This document shows, piece by piece, positions 10,430 through 21,060 of a stretch of 64,000 nt of DNA (position 1 is the stretch's first letter; every line of letters starts with the position of its first letter). The stretch comes from Croceicoccus sp. (GTDB lineage Bacteria; Pseudomonadota; Alphaproteobacteria; Sphingomonadales; Sphingomonadaceae). Position numbers and translations under genes: made by a program. Below the pieces are notes generated by a model that worked only from the letters and a program-made list of their open reading frames with translations, was not told the DNA's origin and ran no database searches. Location: positions 62,001 to 126,000 of the forward strand of contig NZMY01000029.1 in assembly GCA_002694745.1 (NCBI GenBank). The letters are read 5' to 3'.

Positions 10430-13264
10430 ATGGGTAAAGAGCATCAGAGTTTCCTCCCCGAAATGGAGCCTGGCGAGGCCCAGCCGGGTCCATCGTGGCA
10501 GCGCAAAAGCTGGCCGCTGACCGGTGAGGACGGCTTCGACGACCTGACGCTGGCGCTCGATCCGACGCGGATGAAGACCGCGCTGAAGGAAGCGGCCAAG
10601 AAGAAGGGCGCGCCGGTCGACGAAAAGGCGATCGAGGCCGCGGCTGACGATTCCGTTCGCGCCATGATGCTGATCCGCACCTATCGCGTGCGGGGCCACA
10701 TGGCGGCAGACCTGGACCCGCTGGGATTGTCCAATCGCGAATTGCCCAAGGATTTGACGCCCGAATATCACGGCTTCAAGCCCGGCGACCTTGACCGCAA
10801 GATCTATATCGGTGGCAATCTGGGCCTTGAATGGACGACCGTGCGCGAGCTGGTCGAGATCCTGCGCGCAAATTACTGCGGCAAGGTCGGCCTCGAATAC
10901 ATGCACATCGCCGATGTCGAGGAGCGGCGCTTTCTTCAGGAGAAGATGGAGGGCGCCGACAAGTCGATCGACTTCACCATCATGGGCAAGAAGGCGATCC
11001 TGGGCGCGGTGATCCGCGGCGAGCAGTACGAGAAGTTCCTCGCCAAGAAATATGTCGGCACCAAGCGTTTCGGCCTCGACGGCGGCGAGGCGATGATCCC
11101 GGCGCTGGAATCGGTTATCAAATACGGCGGCGCCATGGGCGTGCGCGAAATCGTCTATGGCATGGCGCATCGCGGCCGCCTGAACGTGCTCGCGAACGTG
11201 ATGGGCAAGCCCTACAAGGTGATCTTCCACGAATTCTCGGGCGGCTCGGCAAACCCGGAAGACGTGGGTGGTTCGGGCGATGTGAAGTACCACCTCGGCA
11301 CCAGCACCGATCGTGAGTTCGACGGGGTGAAGGTTCACATGAGCCTTGTCCCCAACCCCTCGCACCTGGAGGCAGTGGATCCGGTCGTGCTTGGCAAGGT
11401 CCGCGCGCAGCAGCAGTTCCGTGACGACATCGGCGAAGGCAAGCACCAGCAGGTCCTGCCTGTGCTGATCCATGGCGACGCGGCCTTCGCAGGCCAGGGG
11501 ATCGTCTGGGAGTGCCTCGGCTTCAGCGGCATTCGCGGTTACAACACGGGTGGCTGCATCCATTTCGTGATCAATAACCAGATCGGCTTTACCACCAGCC
11601 CGCAGTTCGCGCGCTCCTCGCCCTACCCTTCGGATGTGGCAAAGGGTGTCCAGGCGCCGATCCTGCATGTGAACGGTGACGATCCCGAGGCCGTGACCTT
11701 CTGTTGCAAGCTGGCGATCGAATATCGCCAGCGGTTCGGGCGCGACATCGTTATCGACATGTGGTGCTATCGCCGCTTTGGTCACAACGAAGGCGACGAG
11801 CCCAGCTTCACGCAGCCCCTTATGTACAAGCAGATCCGCAAGCACCCCGGTGTAAGCGCGCTATATGCAACGCGCCTTGAAGAGGAAGGCGTGATCGAGC
11901 CGGGCTATCTGAAGGGCCAGGAAGACGCGTTCCACCACGAACTCGAGCAGGAGTTCGAAGCGGGCAAGAACTACAAGGCCAATGAAGCGGACTGGTTCGG
12001 CGGACGCTGGACCGGGCTGAACAAGCCGGCAGATCCCGAAACCGCGCGTCGCAACCTTAAAACGGGTATCGAACCCAAGCTGTTCGACAGCCTTGGACGC
12101 ACGCTCACCACCGTTCCTGATGACGTGAACATTCACAAGACCTTGAACCGCGTTCTGGACGCGAAGCGGCAGATGTTCGAGGAAGGCGAGGGTTTCGACT
12201 GGGCCACGGCAGAGGCGCTGGGCTTCGGCGCGCTGTTGGCGGAGGGTTTTGCCGTTCGTCTGTCCGGACAGGATTCGGGCCGCGGAACCTTTTCTCAGCG
12301 CCATGCCGTCTGGGTCGACCAGGAAACCGAGCAGAAATACATCCCACTCTGCCATGTCCCGCATGGACATTTCGAAGTCTATGACAGCCCGCTTTCCGAA
12401 TACGGCGTGTTGGGTTTCGAATATGGCTATGCGCTGGCCGATCCTAAGTCGCTCGTGCTGTGGGAGGCGCAGTTCGGCGACTTCGCCAATGGCGCGCAGA
12501 TCATGATCGACCAGTTCATCGCAGCGGGCGAGGCAAAATGGCTGCGCGCGAATGGTCTCGTGATGCTACTGCCGCATGGCTACGAAGGCCAGGGACCCGA
12601 GCATTCTTCGGCCCGTCTGGAGCGTTTCCTGCAATTGTGTGCGGGCGACAATATCCAGGTCTGCAACATCACGACGCCAGCGAACTATTTCCACGTGCTG
12701 CGCCGCCAGATGCTGCGCAGCTTTCGCAAGCCGCTTGTGATCATGACGCCGAAGTCTCTTTTGCGTCATCCGATGGCGAAATCGCCGAAGGAAGATTTCC
12801 TCGGGGACTCGCATTTCCGCCGGATCATGTCGGACACCGCCGACATTCCGGACGACAAGATCGAGCGGCTTGTGCTGTGTTCGGGCAAGGTCGCCTATGA
12901 CCTTATCGAAGCCCGCGACAAGGCCGGCCTCGACAACACCAGCATCGTGCGGATCGAACAGATCTATCCGTTCCCCGGAGAGCCGCTGGCCCTGCGGATG
13001 AGCCGGATGAAGAACCTCAAAAAGGTCGTCTGGTGTCAGGAAGAGCCGCGCAACAACGGGGCATGGTTCTTTGTCGAGAGCCAGATCGAGCAGGCGCTTG
13101 CAGAAGCCGAAGCATCTGTGTCCAGGCCTCGCTATGCCGGGCGCGAACCCGCTGCCTCGCCCGCGACCGGACTTGCTTCGCGTCACATCGCGCAGCAGCA
13201 GGCCCTTGTCGCGGACGCGCTTGGCCTGTCGGTCGAAGACATGATCGCCGCGGACAAGAAGTGA
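10430..13264 (+). CDS. sucA: 2-oxoglutarate dehydrogenase E1 component
   Basis: 944 aa; MAHRGRLNVLANVMGKP, ADPKSLVLWEAQFGDFANGAQI, PHGYEGQGPEHSSAR. Confidence 0.97.
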   Translation: MGKEHQSFLPEMEPGEAQPGPSWQRKSWPLTGEDGFDDLTLALDPTRMKTALKEAAKKKGAPVDEKAIEAAADDSVRAMMLIRTYRVRGHMAADLDPLGLSNRELPKDLTPEYHGFKPGDLDRKIYIGGNLGLEWTTVRELVEILRANYCGKVGLEYMHIADVEERRFLQEKMEGADKSIDFTIMGKKAILGAVIRGEQYEKFLAKKYVGTKRFGLDGGEAMIPALESVIKYGGAMGVREIVYGMAHRGRLNVLANVMGKPYKVIFHEFSGGSANPEDVGGSGDVKYHLGTSTDREFDGVKVHMSLVPNPSHLEAVDPVVLGKVRAQQQFRDDIGEGKHQQVLPVLIHGDAAFAGQGIVWECLGFSGIRGYNTGGCIHFVINNQIGFTTSPQFARSSPYPSDVAKGVQAPILHVNGDDPEAVTFCCKLAIEYRQRFGRDIVIDMWCYRRFGHNEGDEPSFTQPLMYKQIRKHPGVSALYATRLEEEGVIEPGYLKGQEDAFHHELEQEFEAGKNYKANEADWFGGRWTGLNKPADPETARRNLKTGIEPKLFDSLGRTLTTVPDDVNIHKTLNRVLDAKRQMFEEGEGFDWATAEALGFGALLAEGFAVRLSGQDSGRGTFSQRHAVWVDQETEQKYIPLCHVPHGHFEVYDSPLSEYGVLGFEYGYALADPKSLVLWEAQFGDFANGAQIMIDQFIAAGEAKWLRANGLVMLLPHGYEGQGPEHSSARLERFLQLCAGDNIQVCNITTPANYFHVLRRQMLRSFRKPLVIMTPKSLLRHPMAKSPKEDFLGDSHFRRIMSDTADIPDDKIERLVLCSGKVAYDLIEARDKAGLDNTSIVRIEQIYPFPGEPLALRMSRMKNLKKVVWCQEEPRNNGAWFFVESQIEQALAEAEASVSRPRYAGREPAASPATGLASRHIAQQQALVADALGLSVEDMIAADKK

Positions 13265-13303
13265 TCCGCAGCCCAGAGAATACCGTAAAAGGACGGCATT
13301 GAA

Positions 13304-14545
13304 ATGAGCACCGAAGTCAAGGTCCCCGTACTGGGTGAATCGATCACCGAAGCGACAGTCGGCGAATGGCTGAAGCAGCCCGGCGAGGCCGTCGCGGCTG
13401 ATGAACCGATCTGCAGCCTGGAAACCGACAAGGTCGCCGTCGACGTCAACGCTCCATCGGCGGGCGTGATGGGCGAACACCTTGTGGCCGAGGGCGATAA
13501 TGTCGAGGTCGGTGCGCTTATTGCCACGATCGAAGAAGGATCTGGCGCCGCAGCGGCACCGAAATCGTCGCCAAAGACCGAAGACGCTCCTTCGCCTTCG
13601 CCCGCCCCAGCGCCCGAGCCTTCGGCCGCAAGCGGTTCAGGCGAGGAAAACAGCGACGCGGTCGTGCTCTCTCCCGCAGTGCGGCGTGCCGTTCTCGAGC
13701 ATGGGATCGATCCGGCAACCATCAAGGGCACCGGCAAGGATGGCCGTCTGACGAAGGAAGACGTGCTGGCTGCCGCCAAGGCCAAGAAGGAAGCACCTGC
13801 GCCCTCGACCAGTGCGCCTGCGCCGTCCGCGGCACCGTCGGCGGGTCGTAATGTCGAACGGGTGAAGATGACCCGGCTTCGCCAGACGATCGCGAAACGC
13901 CTGAAGAGTGCGCAGGATACGGCGGCTCTTCTGACGACGTTCAACGATGTCGACATGACCGCGGTCATGGAAACACGGTCGAAGTACAAGGACCTGTTCG
14001 CCAAGAAGCATGACGTGCGGCTCGGCTTCATGGGTTTCTTTACCAAGGCGGCCTGCCTCGCGCTGAAGGACGTTCCCAGCGTCAACGCCCAGATCGAGGG
14101 CGACGAGATTCTTTACCACGATTTCGTCGATGTATCGGTCGCGGTGTCGGCCCCCAACGGCCTGGTCGTTCCGGTTCTTCGCGATGCCGACAAGAAGAGC
14201 TTTGCCCAGATCGAGAAGGACATCGCCGACTTTGGCGCGCGCGCCAAGGATGGCTCGCTGACGATGGAAGACATGAAGGGCGGTACCTTCACCATTTCCA
14301 ATGGCGGCGTTTTCGGCTCGCTGATGTCGACTCCGATCATCAACCCGCCGCAGAGCGCGGTGCTCGGCTTGCACCGGATCGAGGATCGACCGGTCGCGAT
14401 CAATGGCAAGGTCGAAATTCGCCCGATGATGTATATCGCCCTGTCATACGACCATCGTATCATCGATGGCCGCGAGGCAGTGACTGCTCTCAAAATCATC
14501 AAGGAAGCGATCGAGGATCCGACGCGCCTTCTGATCGACCTTTGA
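13304..14545 (+). CDS. sucB: Dihydrolipoyl succinyltransferase (E2 of 2-oxoglutarate dehydrogenase)
   Basis: Lipoyl domain [10 protein letters not shown]; catalytic [14 protein letters not shown]. Confidence 0.97.
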   Translation: MSTEVKVPVLGESITEATVGEWLKQPGEAVAADEPICSLETDKVAVDVNAPSAGVMGEHLVAEGDNVEVGALIATIEEGSGAAAAPKSSPKTEDAPSPSPAPAPEPSAASGSGEENSDAVVLSPAVRRAVLEHGIDPATIKGTGKDGRLTKEDVLAAAKAKKEAPAPSTSAPAPSAAPSAGRNVERVKMTRLRQTIAKRLKSAQDTAALLTTFNDVDMTAVMETRSKYKDLFAKKHDVRLGFMGFFTKAACLALKDVPSVNAQIEGDEILYHDFVDVSVAVSAPNGLVVPVLRDADKKSFAQIEKDIADFGARAKDGSLTMEDMKGGTFTISNGGVFGSLMSTPIINPPQSAVLGLHRIEDRPVAINGKVEIRPMMYIALSYDHRIIDGREAVTALKIIKEAIEDPTRLLIDL

Positions 14546-14573
14546 TAGCCAGACGACAAAAGAGACTGAAATC

Positions 14574-15977
14574 ATGGCTGAAACAGACTTCGACGTTATC
14601 GTGATCGGCGCCGGCCCCGGCGGTTATGTGGCCGCCATCCGCGCCGCGCAGCTGGGGCTGAAGACCGCTTGCGTCGAAAGCCGGGAGACATTGGGCGGCA
14701 CCTGCCTCAACGTGGGCTGCATCCCTTCGAAGGCATTGCTACACGGCTCTGAGCTGTTCGACGAAGCCGCGCATGGCACGATGGCCAAGTTCGGGGTCAT
14801 CGCCAAGGATGTGACGCTCGATCTGGACGCCATGATGGCTGAAAAGTCCACCGCGGTTAAGGAACTGACCGGTGGCATCGAGTTCCTGTTCAAGAAGAAC
14901 AAGGTGACGTGGCTCAAAGGCAAGGGAAGCTTTGTCGATGCCGGGACCGTCAAGGTTGACGGTAAGGATTACACCGCCAAGGATATCGTCATTGCCACGG
15001 GGTCGTCGGTCACCCCCCTTCCCGGGGTCGAGGTCGACAATGATGCCGGCATTATCGTCGACAGCACGGGCGCGCTGAAACTGCCGAAGGTCCCCGAGCA
15101 CATGGTGGTGATCGGCGGCGGCGTGATCGGCCTGGAATTGGGCAGCGTGTGGCGCCGACTGGGTGCCAAGGTGACCGTCGTCGAATTCCTCGACAAGCTT
15201 CTTCCCGGCATGGACGACGATGTTCGCAAGGAAGCGGCCAATGTCTTCAAAAAGCAGGGCATGGATCTGAAACTGTCCACCAAGGTGACCGGTGCGACGG
15301 TGAAGGATGGCAAGGCGACGCTGACCATCGAACCGTCCGCAGGCGGCGACGCCGAGACGATCGAGGCCGATGCCGTTCTCGTATCGATCGGACGGCGCCC
15401 CAATACCGACGGCCTCAACCTCGAGGCGATCGGGCTTGAGACCAATCAGCGCGGCCAGATCGAGATCGATCACGATTTCGCGACCAAGGTCGAGGGTGTT
15501 TGGGCGATCGGCGACTGCGTTCCCGGCCTGATGCTGGCACACAAGGCGGAGGACGAAGGCCTTGCCGTGGCCGAGAATATCGCTGGCGAAGTGGGTATCG
15601 TGAACCACGCCGTGATTCCGAATGTCGTGTACACCATGCCGGAAATAGCCGGTGTAGGCATGACCGAGGCTGCCGCGAAGGAAGCCGGGCATAGCGTCAA
15701 GACTTCGAAGTTCCCGATGATGGCCAACAGCCGTGCGAAGACCAATCGCGAGCCGGATGGCTTTGTCAAAATCATCGCCGATGCCGAAACCGATCGCGTG
15801 CTTGGCGCGTGGATGATCGCAAGCCTGGCAGGAACGATGGTTGCACAGGTCGCTCAGGCGATGGAATTCGGCGCGACGAGCGAGGATATCGCCTATACTT
15901 GTCACGCCCATCCGACCCATTCCGAAGCGGTCAAGGAAGCCGCCATGGGCGTCAAGGGGCTGCCTATCCATATCTGA
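14574..15977 (+). CDS. lpdA: Dihydrolipoyl dehydrogenase
   Basis: GAGPGGYVAAIRAAQLG, GGTCLNVGCIPSKALL, HAHPTHSEAVKEAA. Confidence 0.97.
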   Translation: MAETDFDVIVIGAGPGGYVAAIRAAQLGLKTACVESRETLGGTCLNVGCIPSKALLHGSELFDEAAHGTMAKFGVIAKDVTLDLDAMMAEKSTAVKELTGGIEFLFKKNKVTWLKGKGSFVDAGTVKVDGKDYTAKDIVIATGSSVTPLPGVEVDNDAGIIVDSTGALKLPKVPEHMVVIGGGVIGLELGSVWRRLGAKVTVVEFLDKLLPGMDDDVRKEAANVFKKQGMDLKLSTKVTGATVKDGKATLTIEPSAGGDAETIEADAVLVSIGRRPNTDGLNLEAIGLETNQRGQIEIDHDFATKVEGVWAIGDCVPGLMLAHKAEDEGLAVAENIAGEVGIVNHAVIPNVVYTMPEIAGVGMTEAAAKEAGHSVKTSKFPMMANSRAKTNREPDGFVKIIADAETDRVLGAWMIASLAGTMVAQVAQAMEFGATSEDIAYTCHAHPTHSEAVKEAAMGVKGLPIHI

Positions 15978-16049
15978 TGCGTCGCGTCCATCGATGGCCT
16001 CTCCTCGCCGGGTGAGCCACTTGATGATCTGACGTTTCTCGATGAACAT

Positions 16050-16085
16050 GCCCCCGCAGGCCGACATGGCCCGCGGGGGCTTTCG
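16050..16085 (+). terminator. Rho-independent-like terminator downstream of lpdA
   Basis: gcccccgc ... gcgggggc stem followed by tttcg. Confidence 0.65.
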
Positions 16086-16105
16086 TATTCGGCAAGGAGA
16101 CAAGG

Positions 16106-16813
16106 GTGGTGATGCCAAGCCAAATGCTTAGATTTGCACGGTGGCACATCTGGCTCGGCTGGCTGGCGGGGCTGCCTCTTGTCATGTGGACTCTCACCGG
16201 TCTCATCATGGTGGCGAGACCGATCGAAGAGGTTCGCGGCACGCATCTGCGGATTGAGCAAGCGGCGGCACCGCTAGACAGTTTGGACCCGGCACCAGGC
16301 TTTTCCGCATTGGCGCAGGACACTGAACGCCCTGTCGAAATCTCATTCCGTATGGATTGGCAAAACCGAACGGTCATGACTGCACAATATGCTGACGGTT
16401 CGATCAAGCGGTTTGATACCGTGACGGGCATACGATTGCCGCCCGTTTCGTCCCGGCAGGCGAAAGCCATCGTGGCGAGATCCATCGCGGGGGGCGAGGC
16501 GGTCACCCAGATCCGCGCGTTTCCCGCAGCTTCCGCTCCATTCGACTTTCGCAGACCGGAACCTGTGTGGCAGGTCGAACTGACCGACGGCACCCATGTC
16601 TATGTCAACCGGGACACGGGTGATATTGCGGCGGTCCGTACCCGCTGGTGGCGAATATTCGATTTCATGTGGGGTCTTCACATCATGGATCTGGAGACGC
16701 GGGAAGATACCCATCACCCGATCCTCATCAGTTTTGCGACACTAGGGTTTATCATGAGCGTTCTGGGATGCGTGCTGATGTTTCGCAGACGACGCGCCCG
16801 GCGAGCAAGATGA
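16106..16813 (+). CDS. PepSY-domain membrane protein
   Basis: N-terminal TM (RWHIWLGWLAGLPLVMWTLTGLIMV), PepSY-like repeats (VYVNRDTGDIAAVRTRWWRIFDFMWGLHIMDL), C-terminal TM; start may be 16112. Confidence 0.75.
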   Translation: MVMPSQMLRFARWHIWLGWLAGLPLVMWTLTGLIMVARPIEEVRGTHLRIEQAAAPLDSLDPAPGFSALAQDTERPVEISFRMDWQNRTVMTAQYADGSIKRFDTVTGIRLPPVSSRQAKAIVARSIAGGEAVTQIRAFPAASAPFDFRRPEPVWQVELTDGTHVYVNRDTGDIAAVRTRWWRIFDFMWGLHIMDLETREDTHHPILISFATLGFIMSVLGCVLMFRRRRARRAR

Positions 16814-17430
16814 TCGCTCCGGCTACCATTCTTGAGCTCGCCGGCGTCGCGGTATTCGCGGTTTCGGGTGCGCTGGTCGCAACGCGGCTGCGGCAGACCT
16901 TCGTCACGGCCTGCTTTTTCGCGCTTGTTACCGGCGTCGGCGGCGGGTCGCTGCGCGACCTGTTGCTTGGAGTACGGGCCGAATGGCTAGAGGACCGGCT
17001 TGTCGCCGTGGTCATTCTGGTATCGGCCCTGGCGGTCTGGTTCACACCCGGCCGATGGTGGCGGGAACGCGTGCTCGAATGGGCGGACGCGGCCGGACTG
17101 GCGGCATTCGCGGCCTTGGGCACGGCAAAGGCGGTTGAATATGGGGTACAGCCGGTGCCTGCAATCGTGCTTGGCGTCGTGTCTGGTTGCGTCGGCGGGA
17201 TCGTTCGCGACGTACTCGCGGGCGTTCCCTCCATTCTGATGAGACCGGAACTCTATGTCACGGCCGCGGCGCTCGCCGCTTCGATCAGCCTTATCGCACT
17301 GGAGGTGGGAGCGCCGCGATTCCTTGCTTTGCTGCTCGGCACCGCTGCGGGTTTCGGCTTGAGAGGTGCCGCGATGATCTGGCGCATCGAATTGCCCTCT
17401 TATGCTGGCAGCAGTCGCGATCCGCAGTAA
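16810..17430 (+). CDS. Trimeric intracellular cation channel (TRIC/UPF0126) family protein
   Basis: MIAPATILELAGVAVFAVSGALVATRLRQTFVTACFFALVTGVGGGSLRDLLLG; tandem glycine-rich repeats; ATGA overlap with the upstream gene. Confidence 0.88.
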   Translation: MIAPATILELAGVAVFAVSGALVATRLRQTFVTACFFALVTGVGGGSLRDLLLGVRAEWLEDRLVAVVILVSALAVWFTPGRWWRERVLEWADAAGLAAFAALGTAKAVEYGVQPVPAIVLGVVSGCVGGIVRDVLAGVPSILMRPELYVTAAALAASISLIALEVGAPRFLALLLGTAAGFGLRGAAMIWRIELPSYAGSSRDPQ

Positions 17431-18270
17431 TCAGTCGGCACTGGCCACAGTGGGACCGTCGGCGGTATCATAGCGGTCATCGCCCTCACCCCGCTCCCAA
17501 CCGCGGACCTCTTCGCCTTCGTCCCATGAGGTTGCAGGGGCGCCGTCTTGTGTACGAATGTCCGGCGATCCGGTACCATACCGAGATCGCGCTTGCGCGT
17601 AATAATCGTCGCTGGGCCGGTCGTAATTGACGGAATAGTGCTGGCGATCATCATAATCGCGCATGGGGCCTCGACCGAAATCGACGTCCCGAATCCGGCC
17701 CGATCCATCGATCTCACAACGAAAACTCTCACCATCGCGCAGTTCGCCGCCGATCGACCAGCCAGCGCCGCTGCGCGATGCCGTATCGATCGTGGCTATG
17801 CGTGACGTTCTTTCAACCTCGGACACGCAGCCCTCTATGGCACGCTGCATGCCGTCGCTATACATCGGCCCACCGACTGGCGATGCCCGATAGCGCTCGT
17901 CCGGATAGTCCCGCGTTTCTCGCGGATAGGGATAACGATCGCGATTATTGTCGGCGCTATTGGAGATCGCATTTACGACCGCCAGCGCCCCTCCGATCAA
18001 AAGCACACCTGCGATCACGTCGCCAGCATCGATGTTGTCGTCATATCGCCGATGGCCGTGACGATATCCCCGATAGCGCCATCCGCGATCCCAACCGTCT
18101 GCCCGGTTCGATGTGTCGAGCGTCGACAAGAGGATCGACGAAGCCTGATGGCTGGACGAATGCAACTGGGCGGCGCTTGCAGTGGGGCTGTGGCCGGCAA
18201 AACCGATGAGAGCCAGAATGGATGGTACGATCAGAATGCCGCGTTTCGTCATTTCCCACCCTTCCGTCAA
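17431..18270 (-). CDS. Secreted/membrane protein, paralog A (glycine-rich TM segment, RY-rich region)
   Basis: Signal peptide-like N-terminus, DAGDVIAGVLLIGGALAVVNAI, C-terminal C..FRCEIDGSGRIRDVDFG; end-to-end with the TRIC gene. Confidence 0.65.
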   Translation of the reverse strand: MTEGWEMTKRGILIVPSILALIGFAGHSPTASAAQLHSSSHQASSILLSTLDTSNRADGWDRGWRYRGYRHGHRRYDDNIDAGDVIAGVLLIGGALAVVNAISNSADNNRDRYPYPRETRDYPDERYRASPVGGPMYSDGMQRAIEGCVSEVERTSRIATIDTASRSGAGWSIGGELRDGESFRCEIDGSGRIRDVDFGRGPMRDYDDRQHYSVNYDRPSDDYYAQARSRYGTGSPDIRTQDGAPATSWDEGEEVRGWERGEGDDRYDTADGPTVASAD

Positions 18271-18356
18271 TTGCGCGGGACCTAGTATAGAGGCCCAAGC
18301 TCACAGCCTAAACATTTTGTCTTGATATCCGCTGAACCGTCCAGCCTTAGCTGCGC

Positions 18357-18911
18357 TCAGCGAAGTCCACGCACGCCGCTATAATCGATCTCGCGCACAC
18401 CGCGACCATCGATTTTGCATGAGAACTTTCCGCTGTCCCAGCCCTGCATCGAATTGTTCCAGCCACGATAATCGCGATCCCAACCGCGTCCGTACCGACC
18501 GCCGCGGAACCCGTTGTCGACTGCTATGCGGCCCTTGACCTTGTAGCCATAGCTCTTTCTGTCGACATCTCGGATATCGGTCACCTTCACGCGCCTGAAG
18601 CCCGCTCGATAAGCTCTCTGTTCGGCAGTACGAATACAGGATTCTACCGCGGCGCGCGAACCGATCCGGCGATAATTGCGGTCATCGTAATAGCGATCGC
18701 GGTCACGATATCGGTCATCGTAGCGGTCGTTGTCGAATGCTCCTGCCAAAGCAGCCACGCCCCCTATCACAAGCGCACCGGCGATGATCTCCCCAACGCC
18801 GATACCATCATCGTCGCGGTCATAGGGATCCGCGAACGCCGGGGTGGCCGCAGCCAGTGTCGTGGCGCAAGCGGCGGTCAGGCCGATCAGCGTCTTGGCG
18901 ATTGGTTTCAT
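18357..18911 (-). CDS. Secreted/membrane protein, paralog B of the neighbouring gene
   Basis: Signal peptide (AAATPAFADPYDRDDDG), GVGEIIAGALVIGGVAALAGAF, KFSCKIDGRGVREIDYSGVRG. Confidence 0.7.
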   Translation of the reverse strand: MKPIAKTLIGLTAACATTLAAATPAFADPYDRDDDGIGVGEIIAGALVIGGVAALAGAFDNDRYDDRYRDRDRYYDDRNYRRIGSRAAVESCIRTAEQRAYRAGFRRVKVTDIRDVDRKSYGYKVKGRIAVDNGFRGGRYGRGWDRDYRGWNNSMQGWDSGKFSCKIDGRGVREIDYSGVRGLR

Positions 18912-19120
18912 GGCAGGCGATCCTTCCTTGGTCCGAGCATTATCGATCAGGTGATCATGAGAATATCAAATGACGAATGAGACGGCTCTGAACCCTACCG
19001 TCAGGATTTGTTCATTGAATAGGCCATTGGTATGAATAATGCTTTCAGGCTCGACGGCGCTGCAAGAGGCGGTCATTGTCGCGCCGTTACGATCAACAAC
19101 ATCGGACAAATCGAGAGCAG

Positions 19121-20440
19121 ATGCCAAACCGCCGCCTTTTCATGCTGGGATCGGCCAGCCTCCTGACCGCCGCCTGCGTCACCGGCGTGTCGGGCAAAAA
19201 ATCGCCATATGTAAGACGCGAGGGGAACCGGTTCATTCTAGACGGGCGTCCTCATCGATATGTCGGGGCCAACATGTGGTACGCCGCCTATCTTGGTGCA
19301 GAGGGCGTATCCGCCGGGCGAGAGCGCCTGGTCCGCGAGCTCGATCACTTGGCCGACACAGGCATCTCCAACCTGCGAATTCTCGCATCCTCGGAAAAAT
19401 CGCCCCTGAAGAATTCGGTCAGCCCATCCTTTCGGGACAGCACCGGCTTTAATGAATCTCTGTTGGTCGGCCTGGACTTCACTCTTGCCGAGATGGCCAA
19501 GAGGGATTTGCGCGCCGTGCTGTACCTGACCAACTTCTGGGAATGGTCGGGAGGAATGATGACCTATCTATATTGGCATAACGGCGGCCAATATATCGAT
19601 ATGAATGACCCGGCTCATCCCTGGCCTGCCTTCGCCGATTTCAATGCCAGCTTTTATACCAACGAAGCTGCGCTTGCCGATTATCGCAGATATGTCCGGG
19701 CGGTCGTGGGGCGTACGAATACGGTAACCGGCATTCCTTATGCCGAAGATCGCGCGATCATGTCTTGGCAACTTGCGAACGAGCCGCGGCCGGGCGGCAG
19801 CGAGGACGTAGCCCGCCGCGCGATGCCAGCCTTTCACTCGTGGGTGAACGACACCGCCTCCTACATCAAATCGCTGGACGCCAATCACATGGTCTCAACC
19901 GGCAGCGAGGGACTGCAAGGCTGTATCAACGATCCCGATTGCGTACTGACCGCGCATGGATCCGACGATATCGATTACCTGACCGCCCATATCTGGCCCG
20001 AAAACTGGAGCTGGGTCGATGCCAAAAATCTTTCCGGCACCTTCGAGAATGGGCGCGAGCGGACGCGAGACTACCTCGATAAGCACGTTGCCTTGGCGCA
20101 AAAGCTAGGAAAACCACTCGTTATCGAGGAGTTCGGTTTCCCGCGGGACGCCGGATCTTATGATGCGGGATCAACGACCAAGTGGCGCGACCGGTTCTAT
20201 CGCCAGATCTTCGATGCAGCCGAAGCCAATCCGGTCATCGCGGGAACAAACTTTTGGGCGTGGGGCGGCGAAGGCGGACGCGGCCAGAGGCCAGACCATC
20301 GCTATTCCCCCGGCCCGTCACGATTGGTAGGCGATCCGCCCCATGAACCGCAGGGTTGGTACAGCGTATTTGACGATGACCGGTCGACCTTGGATCTTAT
20401 CCGCAGCCATTCTGCCGCGATGAACGCAAAAATCGCCTGA
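19121..20440 (+). CDS. GH5-family endo-beta-mannanase-like secreted protein
   Basis: MPNRRLFMLGSASLLTAAC lipoprotein-like signal; FILDGRPHRYVGANMWYAAYLG; acid/base WQLANEPRPG and nucleophile VIEEFGFPRDAG; start set to internal ATG 19121. Confidence 0.85.
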   Translation: MPNRRLFMLGSASLLTAACVTGVSGKKSPYVRREGNRFILDGRPHRYVGANMWYAAYLGAEGVSAGRERLVRELDHLADTGISNLRILASSEKSPLKNSVSPSFRDSTGFNESLLVGLDFTLAEMAKRDLRAVLYLTNFWEWSGGMMTYLYWHNGGQYIDMNDPAHPWPAFADFNASFYTNEAALADYRRYVRAVVGRTNTVTGIPYAEDRAIMSWQLANEPRPGGSEDVARRAMPAFHSWVNDTASYIKSLDANHMVSTGSEGLQGCINDPDCVLTAHGSDDIDYLTAHIWPENWSWVDAKNLSGTFENGRERTRDYLDKHVALAQKLGKPLVIEEFGFPRDAGSYDAGSTTKWRDRFYRQIFDAAEANPVIAGTNFWAWGGEGGRGQRPDHRYSPGPSRLVGDPPHEPQGWYSVFDDDRSTLDLIRSHSAAMNAKIA

Positions 20441-20464
20441 TTGAGAGCGACTGGATCACATATG

Positions 20465-20506
20465 AAAAAAGGCGCCAGAAGCTGATGCTGCTGGCGCCCT
20501 TTTTTC
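20465..20506 (-). terminator. Bidirectional Rho-independent terminator between mannanase and rplQ
   Basis: aaaaaaggcgccag-aagctgatgctg-ctggcgcccttttttc: 8-bp GC stem with A-tract and T-tract. Confidence 0.88.
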
Positions 20507-20522
20507 TCTATCGAAGTGCCCC

Positions 20523-20945
20523 TCAGGCGTCTTCGTACTCGTCCTCGTCATTCATGACGGGGCCGCTATCCTGACCCTTGGCCTCGACGTCGCGATCAAC
20601 CAGTTCGATGATCGCCATGGGCGCGGCGTCCGATGCGCGGATGCCCGCCTTGATGATGCGGGTGTAACCGCCCTCACGATCCCCGTAACGTTCCGCGAGA
20701 ACGTCGAACAGCTTGGTCAGCTGCGCATCGTCGAGAAGACGGCTGTGCGCCAGACGACGGTTCGACAGACCGCCGCGCTTGGCCAGCGTGATCAGCTTCT
20801 CGACATAGGGGCGCAATTCGCGCGCCTTGGGCGTCGTGGTCTTGATCTGTTCGTGCTTGATCAGGGCTGCGGCCATGTTGCGAAGCATCGCATTGCGGTG
20901 GCCGGTCTTGCGCTGGAGCTTACGCCCCGAAATCTTGTGACGCAT
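20523..20945 (-). CDS. rplQ: 50S ribosomal protein L17
   Basis: [29 protein letters not shown]. Confidence 0.97.
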   Translation of the reverse strand: MRHKISGRKLQRKTGHRNAMLRNMAAALIKHEQIKTTTPKARELRPYVEKLITLAKRGGLSNRRLAHSRLLDDAQLTKLFDVLAERYGDREGGYTRIIKAGIRASDAAPMAIIELVDRDVEAKGQDSGPVMNDEDEYEDA

Positions 20946-21060
20946 GATTTCTTCCTTCGTTCGATAAGGGCCCGTTCCAGGTAGCCCAGAGCCGGCTGAT
21001 CAGGGTTCAGCCCGTACCCGGTTTCCCGCCCCGGCAGTCGCCGAGGCGGGAATTCTGGCG

